From Neoasaia chiangmaiensis (GTDB lineage: Bacteria; Pseudomonadota; Alphaproteobacteria; Acetobacterales; Acetobacteraceae): DNA of 64,000 nucleotides. The stretch covers positions 1,240,001-1,304,000 of the forward strand of contig NZ_CP014691.1 of the NCBI RefSeq assembly GCF_002005465.1, written 5' to 3'. Both the position numbers and the translations under genes were made by a program. Shown piece after piece: positions 37,498 to 45,227 of this stretch (position 1 is the first letter of the stretch; each line of letters opens with the position of its first letter). Under the pieces are notes generated by a model, which saw nothing but the letters and a program-made list of their open reading frames with translations, was not told where the DNA came from and made no database searches.

Positions 37498-37806
37498 ATG
37501 TCGATATATCGTTTTGCGGCAGTTCTGACGGCTGGTTTTTCCCTTCTGTCGGTGGCCGCCGCCGCACCCATACACAAGAAGACCGCCCCGCCACCTCCAG
37601 CACAAGAGCATGCACCGTATCGCGACAAGACGGGCGATAGCTACGTCGACCGGCTGAATGCCGCACAGCTTCCGCAGAACTATAAGGGACCGGTCTATTA
37701 TGCCGGACAACCGGTGCCGAAATTCCAAGCCGTGCCGCGTGGTCAACTCAACGATCTGCCAAAAGCAACGACTGCGCCCCAAGCCGAAACGCCGCCACAT
37801 CCATAA
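37498..37806 (+). CDS. Small exported Pro-rich protein of unknown function
   Basis: The protein has 102 residues, with a signal peptide (SIYRFAAVLTAGFSLLSVAA) and a Pro-rich mature part containing YKGPVYYAGQPVPKF. I recognise no family. A 12-bp palindrome, TCTACCGGTAGA, lies at 37485-37496; its 3' end merges into the GAGGAAAAG ribosome-binding site. Its stop lies next to the stop of the convergent HTH gene. Confidence 0.65.
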   Translation: MSIYRFAAVLTAGFSLLSVAAAAPIHKKTAPPPPAQEHAPYRDKTGDSYVDRLNAAQLPQNYKGPVYYAGQPVPKFQAVPRGQLNDLPKATTAPQAETPPHP

Positions 37807-38019
37807 TCAGGACACATCACCCTCGTGGCGCAAAAGATCGCCGGGCTGACAATCCAGAGCCCGGCAAATCGCCTCCAGAGTCGAAAAGCGAATGGCCTTG
37901 GCCTTTCCAGTCTTGAGAATGGAAAGATTGGCAAGCGTCAGGCCGATCCGCTCCGAAAGTGCCGTTAAGGATATGCCGCGCCGTTGCAGTATGTCGTCGA
38001 GATCCACGACAATGGCCAC
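37807..38019 (-). CDS. XRE-family HTH regulator (YozG-like)
   Basis: From GTG 38019 the protein has 70 residues: VAIVVDLDDILQRRGISL, then an HTH (ALSERIGLTLANLSILKTGK) and a recognition-helix end STLEAICRALDCQPGDLL. This small Cro/C1-type pattern (AIRFSTLEAICRALDCQPGD) usually travels with a DUF2975 membrane protein. The start codon follows the DUF2975 stop by 1 nt, so the pair is co-translated. It probably binds the palindrome upstream of the pair. Confidence 0.88.
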   Translation of the reverse strand: MAIVVDLDDILQRRGISLTALSERIGLTLANLSILKTGKAKAIRFSTLEAICRALDCQPGDLLRHEGDVS

Positions 38020-38020
38020 G

Positions 38021-38605
38021 TCAGACGACCTCATCCAGTTCCTGGCGCAATGCCATTCCACGGCGGAACACCCAGGCCATGACGAATGGCAGGACGAGAA
38101 GCGCGACATCTCCCGCAAACGGCATATCCGAAGTCACCGGCACATTGCCGATATCGCCGTTCATCGCGTGATATGGCCGTCCCGTGGCGCCGTCCGTAAT
38201 ACCCTCGACGAAACCCAAAAGAAAATCGGGCATCCGACCGACAAGGCCCCAATAGCCGATCAACCGCAGCAGACGTATATTGTCGTGGACGAACACCTCG
38301 CTTCGCACACACCGGGCAGCGATTTTGGCGGTCAGGGCGAACATCTGCGCTTCGCAGATATACTCCACGACCAGACATAGTGCCTGCCAGGGAGAGAGAG
38401 CTGCACCCCAATGCATCGCCCATCCGAAACGCGCCACCAGCCAGTTCGGCGCCCATGCGTGAAGCATCTCAACGACATGAAATGCTGCCGCCACCCACGC
38501 CAATCCAGATGCAGCCTGCAGCACAGGATCGATCAGCTTTATCATATCATACGGATCGTCAGAGGATAATCCCGCTGCCTGTCGTTGCGAATCCTGCATG
38601 AGCAT
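38021..38605 (-). CDS. DUF2975-like membrane protein
   Basis: From ATG 38605 the protein has 194 residues with about four membrane spans, including one near residues 35-55, ALSPWQALCLVVEYICEAQM, and DVALLVLPFVMAWVFRRGMA. The ending FVMAWVFRRGMALRQELDEVV fits the DUF2975 C-terminus, which precedes a YozG-type regulator. ATG 38599 is an alternative start. Function unknown; it may act as a membrane sensor for the HTH partner. Confidence 0.8.
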   Translation of the reverse strand: MLMQDSQRQAAGLSSDDPYDMIKLIDPVLQAASGLAWVAAAFHVVEMLHAWAPNWLVARFGWAMHWGAALSPWQALCLVVEYICEAQMFALTAKIAARCVRSEVFVHDNIRLLRLIGYWGLVGRMPDFLLGFVEGITDGATGRPYHAMNGDIGNVPVTSDMPFAGDVALLVLPFVMAWVFRRGMALRQELDEVV

Positions 38606-38624
38606 CACTCTTTCTGTCCTTCCC

Positions 38625-38657
38625 ATATCGATATTCAATATTATTGATTTTCGATAT
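38625..38657. promoter_or_regulatory. 33-nt imperfect palindrome, candidate operator of the DUF2975/HTH pair
   Basis: Nested arms ATATCGA / TCGATAT and TCAATA / TATTGA are symmetric about position 38641, with unpaired triplets between them. It lies 20 nt upstream of the DUF2975 start. The double half-site layout suits a dimeric or tetrameric Cro-type repressor, likely the partner HTH protein. Confidence 0.6.
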
Positions 38658-38865
38658 GTCAACGACCTGTCCTACCTGCGCGTTGACCTGTCTCATGCCG
38701 AAAATGCGCGACCGGTCTTGCAGTCGTCGCGCCCAGAGCCTAGCTTATTCGGCCATAAGTGAAGCGAGCCGGGCTGTTCCGGCCGCGAAGTCGGCGCCCG
38801 TGCGCGGTGATGAGGTCAAACTCGGACACTGCGCGCGTGGGGCTTATGCGTTTTGGGGACACGTC

Positions 38866-39339
38866 GTGCAGAAGATTCCGATGACCGCCGGAGGGTTGAC
38901 CCGCCTCGAGGACGAACTGCGCCGCCTCAAGAGCGACGACCGTCCTGCCGTGATCCGTGCCATCGCCGAAGCACGCGCCCATGGTGATCTCTCGGAAAAC
39001 GCGGAATACCATGCCGCGCGCGATCGCCAGTCCTTCATCGAGGGTCGTATCCTGGAACTCGAGGAACTGATTTCGACCGCCGAGGTGATCGATCCGTCCA
39101 CCCTCTCGGGCGATCAGGTGAAGTTCGGCGCCCATGTCGAAGTGGTCGACGAGGAAACCGACAAGGAAAGCGCCTACCAGATCGTCGGCGTTCATGAAGC
39201 CGACATCAAGCAGGGCCTGCTGTCGATCTCCTCCCCGCTCGCCAAGTCACTGATCGGCAAAAGCGTCGGCGACAGCGTTGCCGTACCCACGCCGGGCGGC
39301 GACAAGACATACGAAATCCTGACCGTCACCTATAAGTAA
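38866..39339 (+). CDS. greA: Transcription elongation factor GreA
   Basis: From GTG 38866 the protein has 157 residues, the normal GreA length: VQKIPMTAGGLTRLEDELRR, the acidic coiled-coil tip AHGDLSENAEYHAAR, and the C-terminal SPLAKSLIGKSVGDSVAVPT. GGGGAC precedes the GTG. A longer frame from 38644 has no relation to the family. GreA rescues backtracked RNA polymerase. Confidence 0.97.
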   Translation: MQKIPMTAGGLTRLEDELRRLKSDDRPAVIRAIAEARAHGDLSENAEYHAARDRQSFIEGRILELEELISTAEVIDPSTLSGDQVKFGAHVEVVDEETDKESAYQIVGVHEADIKQGLLSISSPLAKSLIGKSVGDSVAVPTPGGDKTYEILTVTYK

Positions 39340-39343
39340 GACC

Positions 39344-40561
39344 ATGCTCCAGAGAACGACCGAAACGCCGACATTCGCTGACATCGCCGCCGCGCATGCA
39401 CGAATTGCGCCCCGGATCGTTCGCTCGCCCACCCTGCCGTGCCCGGCGCTTTCGAAGCTGACCGGGGCGGAGATCTGGCTGAAGCTGGAAAATCTGCAGG
39501 CCATCGCCTCGTTCAAGGAGCGCGGTGCGGCCAACAAGCTGGCGTTGCTCACGGAAGAAGAGCGTGCCCGCGGCGTGATCGCCGTATCGGCCGGCAACCA
39601 CGCGCAAGGCGTGGCGCGTCATGCCAGCCTGCTGGGCATCGATGCGACCATCGTCATGCCCCGCTTCACGCCGACCGCCAAGGTGGAACGCACGCGCGGC
39701 TGGGGTGCCAATGTCGTGACGGAGGGCGAGGATTTCGCCGCCGCCAGCCTCGTGGCTGAGGAAATCCGCAGGCGCGAGAACCGCGTGCTGGTGCATCCGT
39801 TCAACGACCCTGCCGTCATGGCCGGTCAGGGAACGTTCGGCATCGAACTGCTGGAGGATGCACCGGAACTGGACGCCCTCGTCCTGCCGATCGGCGGTGG
39901 CGGCCTGATTAGCGGCACGGCGATTGCCGCCGCGCATATGCGTCCCGGCCTCGATATTTACGGCGTGCAGGTGGAGAGCCATGCGTCCCTTTCCGCCTTC
40001 CCGCAGGCGCCCGTGGATGTGCGGGGCGGATCGACGATCGCGGAAGGCATTGCCGTCACGACACTTGGCGACCAGTGCTACGAAGCGGCCCGCCCGCACC
40101 TGAGCGGCGTGCTGGTCGTGACCGAATTGCAGGTCGAATCGGCCATTGCACTGCTGGCGGAGCATGCCAAACAGGTCAGCGAAGGCGCCGGCGCCGCAGC
40201 GCTTGCCGCCGTCATGGCCTATCCGGACATTTTCCAGGGCAAGCGCCTCGCCCTGCCGATCAGCGGGGGCAATATCGGCACGCGCATCCTGGCCAATACG
40301 CTGTTGCGTGCCTTGCGTCGGGACGGTCGGCTATTGTCGCTCATCCTCCAGATTCCCGATCGCCCCGGCGTTCTGGCGGATATCGCGACACGCATCGGCA
40401 ATGCAGGCGGCAACATCATCGAAGTGTCGCATCAGCGGCTTTTCGCCGCACCATCGGTGCAGACGGCCGAACTCGAAATCATGGTCGAGGCACGCGACAG
40501 CCGCCATGCGGACGCCATCGAGGCCGATCTGCGCGCCCATTACGTGCTGACGCGCGGCTGA
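39344..40561 (+). CDS. Threonine ammonia-lyase with ACT domain
   Basis: This 405-residue PLP enzyme has the Schiff-base lysine in AIASFKERGAANKL, VSAGNHAQGVARHA, and the phosphate loop PIGGGGLISG. Residues about 325-405 form a single ACT domain (LLSLILQIPDRPGVLADIAT). It deaminates threonine to 2-oxobutyrate. The one-ACT short form is closer to TdcB-like or ilvA-type enzymes of alphaproteobacteria than to the long E. coli IlvA. It starts 4 nt after greA. Confidence 0.94.
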   Translation: MLQRTTETPTFADIAAAHARIAPRIVRSPTLPCPALSKLTGAEIWLKLENLQAIASFKERGAANKLALLTEEERARGVIAVSAGNHAQGVARHASLLGIDATIVMPRFTPTAKVERTRGWGANVVTEGEDFAAASLVAEEIRRRENRVLVHPFNDPAVMAGQGTFGIELLEDAPELDALVLPIGGGGLISGTAIAAAHMRPGLDIYGVQVESHASLSAFPQAPVDVRGGSTIAEGIAVTTLGDQCYEAARPHLSGVLVVTELQVESAIALLAEHAKQVSEGAGAAALAAVMAYPDIFQGKRLALPISGGNIGTRILANTLLRALRRDGRLLSLILQIPDRPGVLADIATRIGNAGGNIIEVSHQRLFAAPSVQTAELEIMVEARDSRHADAIEADLRAHYVLTRG

Positions 40562-40564
40562 AAC

Positions 40565-40780
40565 CTAGAAATCGGGAGCATTGCTGATCGCAGCGTGCTC
40601 TTCCGCCAGATGGGCGTGAAGATCTCCGCCCGCCGCACGCGTCAGTGCCGCATCGGAGATGCCCGCCGCCTGCGCGGCGGTCCGGCACGCCTGCACCGCG
40701 CCCGGGATATCCACACCGGGCGCGACCAGTTCATTCTCGATCCAGTTGTCGAGCCACTCCTCGACGTCTTCCGCCGTCAT
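40565..40780 (-). CDS. Small hypothetical protein coupled to upp
   Basis: The protein has 71 acidic residues (MTAEDVEEWLDNWIENELVA, then GGDLHAHLAEEHAAISNAP). It has no signal or membrane span and is probably helical. It begins 4 nt after the upp stop, so it is likely co-transcribed with upp. I recognise no family. Confidence 0.65.
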   Translation of the reverse strand: MTAEDVEEWLDNWIENELVAPGVDIPGAVQACRTAAQAAGISDAALTRAAGGDLHAHLAEEHAAISNAPDF

Positions 40781-40784
40781 GACG

Positions 40785-41432
40785 TCACCGCGTCCCGAAT
40801 AACCTGTCCCCTGCGTCGCCGAGGCCGGGAACGATATAGCCCTTCTCGTTCAGGCCACGATCGATCGCGCAGGTGACGATCTTCACGTCCGGATGTCGTT
40901 CGTTCAGGTAGGCCACCCCTTCCGGCGCGGCCAGCAGACAGACGAAGATGATGTATTTCACGCCCGCGGCCTTTACACGGTCGATCGCGGCCGCCGCGCT
41001 GTGCCCTGTGGCCAGCATCGGATCCACCACGATGCAGTCGCGGTCGGCCACGTCCTCCGGCAGCTTCATGTAATATTCGATGGCTTCCAGCGTGTCGTGA
41101 TCGCGGTAAAGTCCGATATGCCCCACACGCGCCGCCGGGACCAGGTCAAGCATTCCGTCCAGAATGCCATTGCCCGCACGCAGGATGGAAATGAAGCAGA
41201 GCTTCTTGCCGGACAGCGCCCGGCCTTCCATGCGCTCGATCGGCGTTTCGATCTCGACAGGCTCTGTCGCCAGATCGCGCGTCGCCTCATAGCACATCAG
41301 CAGGCTGAGCTCGCGCGTCAGGCGGCGAAATCCGGCGGTGGATGTCGATACCTGACGCAGCCGCGTCAGCTTATGCAGCACCAGCGGATGATCGAGTACA
41401 ACGGGCGGGGTGGGGACGGTCGTTTCGCTCAT
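40785..41432 (-). CDS. upp: Uracil phosphoribosyltransferase
   Basis: The protein has 215 residues: [37 protein letters not shown], the PRPP loop [16 protein letters not shown], and the uracil-binding C-terminus [17 protein letters not shown]. It converts uracil and PRPP to UMP. ATG 41432 has AGGAAG 5 nt upstream, better than the GTG at 41438. Confidence 0.97.
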   Translation of the reverse strand: MSETTVPTPPVVLDHPLVLHKLTRLRQVSTSTAGFRRLTRELSLLMCYEATRDLATEPVEIETPIERMEGRALSGKKLCFISILRAGNGILDGMLDLVPAARVGHIGLYRDHDTLEAIEYYMKLPEDVADRDCIVVDPMLATGHSAAAAIDRVKAAGVKYIIFVCLLAAPEGVAYLNERHPDVKIVTCAIDRGLNEKGYIVPGLGDAGDRLFGTR

Positions 41433-41480
41433 GTGCACTTCCTACCGCATTTCCGCCGCTTTTGTCAGGCCGCCTGTATG

Positions 41481-41867
41481 TCAGGCAGGACGAAAATCGA
41501 GCGCCACACCGTTCATGCAATAACGTAGCCCCGTCGGCGCCGGCCCGTCAGGGAAAACATGGCCGAGATGGCCTTCGCAGTTCGCGCAATGCACTTCGGT
41601 CCGCACCATGCCCAGAGAGACATCGCGCGTCGTGGCAACCGCGTCGTCCTTCGGTGCCCAGAAGGAGGGCCAGCCACTGCCGCTATCGTATTTCTTGTCG
41701 GAATCGAACAGCGGCTCACCGCATCCCGCGCAATGATAAACACCTGGACGCTTTTCATCGTTCAGCGGGCTCGATCCCGGTCGTTCGGTGCCGTGTTCGC
41801 GCAAAACCCGCCGCTGCTCCGGCGTCAGGCCGACGCCACAGCCGGTCGTTCCACAATCAACGCTCAT
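41481..41867 (-). CDS. msrB: Peptide methionine-(R)-sulfoxide reductase MsrB
   Basis: The protein has 128 residues. Two zinc-binding CxxC pairs ([11 protein letters not shown] and [14 protein letters not shown]) and the catalytic Cys in [13 protein letters not shown] are all present, as are SGSGWPSFW and MVRTEV. AGGAAGGCGG precedes ATG 41867. It reduces methionine-R-sulfoxide in oxidised proteins. No signal peptide is visible. Confidence 0.96.
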   Translation of the reverse strand: MSVDCGTTGCGVGLTPEQRRVLREHGTERPGSSPLNDEKRPGVYHCAGCGEPLFDSDKKYDSGSGWPSFWAPKDDAVATTRDVSLGMVRTEVHCANCEGHLGHVFPDGPAPTGLRYCMNGVALDFRPA

Positions 41868-42008
41868 AATCCGCCTTCCTTCTCTCTTCCGGCGACATGC
41901 CCTGCCCGAATATCTGGTCATGGAATGCGTCTTCGCCAGATCGGCAAGGGAAACTCTTCGCGCAGCGCGCCGTTTCATTTTCACATCCGGTCAAGGGAGA
42001 ACACAATC

Positions 42009-42188
42009 ATGAGCGCGATGACAGACAAGATTTCCGGTGCGGCCAACAAGGCGACGGGCACCGTCAAGGAAAAGATCGGCAAGGCGACCGACGATACGGA
42101 CCTGCAGGCCGAAGGCGCGGCACAGCGCCTGAAGGGCAGTGCGCAGAACGTCAAGGGTCAGGCGAAAGACAAGATCAACAAGATCTGA
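42009..42188 (+). CDS. CsbD-family stress protein
   Basis: This 59-residue Lys/Ala-rich hydrophilic protein carries the CsbD pattern: DKISGAANKATGTVKEKIG and AEGAAQRLKGSAQNVKGQAK. GGGAG precedes ATG 42009. CsbD-like proteins are induced by general stress in many bacteria; their mechanism is unknown. Confidence 0.88.
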   Translation: MSAMTDKISGAANKATGTVKEKIGKATDDTDLQAEGAAQRLKGSAQNVKGQAKDKINKI

Positions 42189-42206
42189 TCGATCGTCACG
42201 AATCAG

Positions 42207-42245
42207 CCCCGGCATGGCGGACCCGGTTCGCCACGCCGGGGTTTT
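42207..42245 (+). terminator. Intrinsic terminator after the CsbD gene
   Basis: Arms CCCCGGC and GCCGGGG with an inner GGCG/CGCC pairing are followed by TTTT at 42242-42245, 19 nt past the stop. Confidence 0.9.
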
Positions 42246-42249
42246 GTCG

Positions 42250-42276
42250 TATAATGCCTTCCTGACTTTGGAAGGC
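42250..42276 (+). promoter_or_regulatory. TATAAT box and hairpin over the gpmI ribosome-binding site
   Basis: A perfect TATAAT lies at 42250-42255. It is followed at once by GCCTTCC-TGACTTT-GGAAGGC (7-bp stem, 42256-42276). The 3' arm GGAAGG is the likely ribosome-binding site, about 9 nt before ATG 42285, so the hairpin could limit translation if the transcript includes it. Confidence 0.45.
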
Positions 42277-42284
42277 TTTCGACC

Positions 42285-43820
42285 ATGAACGACCAGACCC
42301 TCTCCGTGCCGCGCCCTGTCATGCTTGTCATTCTTGACGGCTTCGGCGACAGCGCAGCCGTGGAGGACAATGCCGTCGCGCTGGCGCATACGCCGAATTT
42401 CGATCGGCTCTGGGATCGTAGCCCCCACGCCTACCTCCGCACCTGCGGCGAGGATGTCGGTCTTCCCGAAGGCCAGATGGGCAACTCGGAAGTCGGCCAC
42501 CTGAACATCGGCGCAGGCCGGGTCGTGATGCAGGATCTCCCGCGCATCTCCCGCGCCGCACGCGATGGCTCTCTGGCGCAAAACCCCGCTCTGCTGGATT
42601 TCATCGAAACGCTGCGCAAATCGGGCGGTACCTGTCATCTCATGGGCCTCGTATCTCCCGGTGGTGTTCACGCCCATCAGGATCACATTGCGGCGCTGGC
42701 CCGTATCGTGACAGCCGCCGGCGTTCCCGTTGCCCTGCACCTTTTCAGCGACGGCCGGGATACCGCGCCCAAATCGGGCGAGGACGCCATCAGGCGGCTT
42801 GTTGCAGAGCTGCCGAAAGGCGCAACGATCGCCACGATCAGTGGCCGTTACTATGCCATGGACCGGGACAACCGATGGGAGCGCGTTCGCCTCGCCTACG
42901 ACGCCCTGACCGAGGGCGCCGGCCCGAAAACGATTGATCCTCTCGCGGTCCTGCCAGAGCATTATGATCGCGACGTGACCGACGAATTCGTTCTTCCCAC
43001 CGTCATCGGCGACTATTCCGGCATGAAGGACGGCGACGGCATCCTTTCTGCCAATTTCCGTGCCGATCGTATTCGCGAACTGCTGGATGCCCTCCTCCAG
43101 CCGGCTTTCGAGGGCTTTACACGGCCACGCCACATCCAGTTCGCCGCCGCCTGCGGCATGACACGCTACAGCGCCGATCTGGCATCGCTGATGAGCGTGC
43201 TATTCCCCAAGGAACCGATGATCGACCTTCTCGGCGACGTCGTCTCCCATGCCGGAAAGCGGCAACTCCGTATGGCGGAGACCGAAAAATATCCGCACGT
43301 CACCTATTTCCTGAACGGCGGGAAGGAAAAGCTGCTGGAAGGCGAAGAACGCATCCTCGTCCCTTCGCCCAAAGTCGCGACCTACGATCTCCAGCCCGAA
43401 ATGTCGGCGCCGGAACTCACCGATCGCGCCGTCGAGGCGATCGATAGCGGTCGCTTCGACCTGATCGTGCTGAACTATGCAAATCCGGACATGGTCGGCC
43501 ACACCGGCGTTCTCGCCGCCGCGGTCAAAGCCTGCGAAGCGGTGGATCAGGGTCTTGGCCGTATCGCCGACGCCATCGGGCGCGCCGGCGGCGCGCTGCT
43601 CGTGACAGCCGATCACGGCAATTGCGAAACCATGCGCGATCCCGACACCGGCGGCGTGCATACGGCGCACACGCTGAACCGCGTCCCGGTTCTCCTGGCC
43701 GGCAGGCCGGCTGCCACGTTGCACGACGGTCGTCTGGCCGATCTGGCCCCGACACTGCTGTCCCTGCTCGGCCTGCGGCAACCCGAAACCATGACGGGCG
43801 TGTCATTGCTCGACGCCTGA
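42285..43820 (+). CDS. gpmI: 2,3-bisphosphoglycerate-independent phosphoglycerate mutase
   Basis: The protein has 511 residues, the normal iPGM length: MLVILDGFGDSAAVEDNAVA, the nucleophile Ser in QMGNSEVGHLNIGAGR, SDGRDTAPKSG, GRYYAMDRDNRWERV, and the metal-binding VTADHGNCETM. It interconverts 3- and 2-phosphoglycerate using Mn(II). It heads an operon with envC, ctpA, yibQ and rppH. Confidence 0.97.
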   Translation: MNDQTLSVPRPVMLVILDGFGDSAAVEDNAVALAHTPNFDRLWDRSPHAYLRTCGEDVGLPEGQMGNSEVGHLNIGAGRVVMQDLPRISRAARDGSLAQNPALLDFIETLRKSGGTCHLMGLVSPGGVHAHQDHIAALARIVTAAGVPVALHLFSDGRDTAPKSGEDAIRRLVAELPKGATIATISGRYYAMDRDNRWERVRLAYDALTEGAGPKTIDPLAVLPEHYDRDVTDEFVLPTVIGDYSGMKDGDGILSANFRADRIRELLDALLQPAFEGFTRPRHIQFAAACGMTRYSADLASLMSVLFPKEPMIDLLGDVVSHAGKRQLRMAETEKYPHVTYFLNGGKEKLLEGEERILVPSPKVATYDLQPEMSAPELTDRAVEAIDSGRFDLIVLNYANPDMVGHTGVLAAAVKACEAVDQGLGRIADAIGRAGGALLVTADHGNCETMRDPDTGGVHTAHTLNRVPVLLAGRPAATLHDGRLADLAPTLLSLLGLRQPETMTGVSLLDA

Positions 43821-43837
43821 CCGCGCGCATCCGCCCC

Positions 43838-45085
43838 ATGGCATGGCCGCAACTTGCCGCCGCTCTGGTGCTGGCGGGTACGGCCGTGGCGGCGCCACAT
43901 CACGCGCACCGCGCCGGATCGCCCGATCGGCACGCCCTCGATGCCGCCCGGAACGCTCACGCCGCCCTGCTACGACGTCAGGCCAATCAGGCGGCATTGA
44001 TCGACGCCCGTCGCAAGGCCCAGAGGCAAGCGCAGGCCCGCGCCACACAGGATGCCGCGCGCACGCGAAACTTCGCGGCGCAGACGCGCGCGGCCACAGC
44101 CGAGCTTTCCGAGACCGAGACACGGATCAGCGCCCTGCAAGACGATATCGCCGCGCTTTCCACGCAGCAGGAGGAACTGCGACGCGACATCCGACACAAC
44201 GCCGCCATGCTCCGCCCCCTCCTGCCTCTGGCGGAACGGCTTTCCATCGCACCGAGCACCTCGTTGATCGCAGCGCCGATCCCGCCCGATCGCGCCGTCG
44301 AAGGCCTGTCGATCATCGCCGGCCTGTCGGTCCTGACGGAACGCGCCGCGGAACGCCTGCACCAGCAACAGACGACTCTCGCGCTGAACGATGCCAGACT
44401 TAAGACACAAAACGACGAACTGGCGGCCCTGCGCCAGAAGCAGTCGGCGGAACGCGATGCGGCGGCGCAGCAGACCCGCCTCGCCGCCCGGGCCGAAAAA
44501 CGCGCCGACGACGCCGTAACGCAGGCGCGCGCCGCCGTGGCCACTGCCACGGCGCAGGCCACGAACCTGCAGGACGCCATCGCCCAGATCGAAAAGACCG
44601 AAGCCGACGCGCAGGCCAGACTCGACGCCGAGGCCCGCGCGCTCCAGCAACGTCACGAAACGGCGAAGGCACGACGCGTGCAGGCACAGGCCAATGCGAT
44701 GAGCACGACCAGCGGTCCCGGTCCGTCACGTGGAAACGGAACAGCCCCCGTCGCGGGACGCATCACCGTCGCCTGGGGCCAGACGACGGAAGCCGGGCCT
44801 GCAACGGGCATCACATATGAAACCCCCGGCGGCGCGGCCGTGCATGCGCCGTGTGGCGGCCGCGTGGACTTTGCCGGATCGTTCCGCTCGTTCGGCCAGA
44901 TGCTGATCCTGGATTGCGGACGGCGCTATCGCTTCGTGGTGGCCGGACTGGGCACGCTTGCCGCCCGGAGCGGTCAGCCGATCACCAGGGGTGGTGCACT
45001 CGGGACCATGCCCGGCGGTACGGGGCACCTGTTCCTGCAATTGCGCCAGGGAAGCCAGAGCGTTGACCCACAACCGTTCCTCTAG
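43838..45085 (+). CDS. envC: EnvC-like murein hydrolase activator (degenerate LytM/M23)
   Basis: The protein has 415 residues. A signal peptide (AAALVLAGTAVAA) is followed by long Ala/Arg/Gln-rich coiled coils (about residues 35-290, e.g. LSTQQEELRRDIRHNAAML). The C-terminal LytM domain (VHAPCGGRVDFAGSFRSFGQ, GGTGHLFLQLRQG) lacks the HxxxD and HxH zinc ligands of active M23 enzymes. That pattern fits EnvC, which activates septal amidases instead of cutting murein itself. ATG 43838 lies 17 nt after gpmI. Confidence 0.9.
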   Translation: MAWPQLAAALVLAGTAVAAPHHAHRAGSPDRHALDAARNAHAALLRRQANQAALIDARRKAQRQAQARATQDAARTRNFAAQTRAATAELSETETRISALQDDIAALSTQQEELRRDIRHNAAMLRPLLPLAERLSIAPSTSLIAAPIPPDRAVEGLSIIAGLSVLTERAAERLHQQQTTLALNDARLKTQNDELAALRQKQSAERDAAAQQTRLAARAEKRADDAVTQARAAVATATAQATNLQDAIAQIEKTEADAQARLDAEARALQQRHETAKARRVQAQANAMSTTSGPGPSRGNGTAPVAGRITVAWGQTTEAGPATGITYETPGGAAVHAPCGGRVDFAGSFRSFGQMLILDCGRRYRFVVAGLGTLAARSGQPITRGGALGTMPGGTGHLFLQLRQGSQSVDPQPFL

Positions 45086-45227
45086 GATGGTTTTGTGCAA
45101 CGCTTCGACAGTTTAGAATGCACGCGTTATAGCTTTGCTAACGATCCGCCGCCTACGCTGCGACGACCGACCGGCATGAGGCCGGCGGCGCGTGCGAAGG
45201 AGAGGCCGGTTTCGAGGGATGATATTC

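Noticed and set aside
38644-38865. 74-codon N-terminal extension of GreA
   Set aside because: GreA is normally about 158 residues, and GTG 38866 gives exactly that form with the canonical QKIPMT start.
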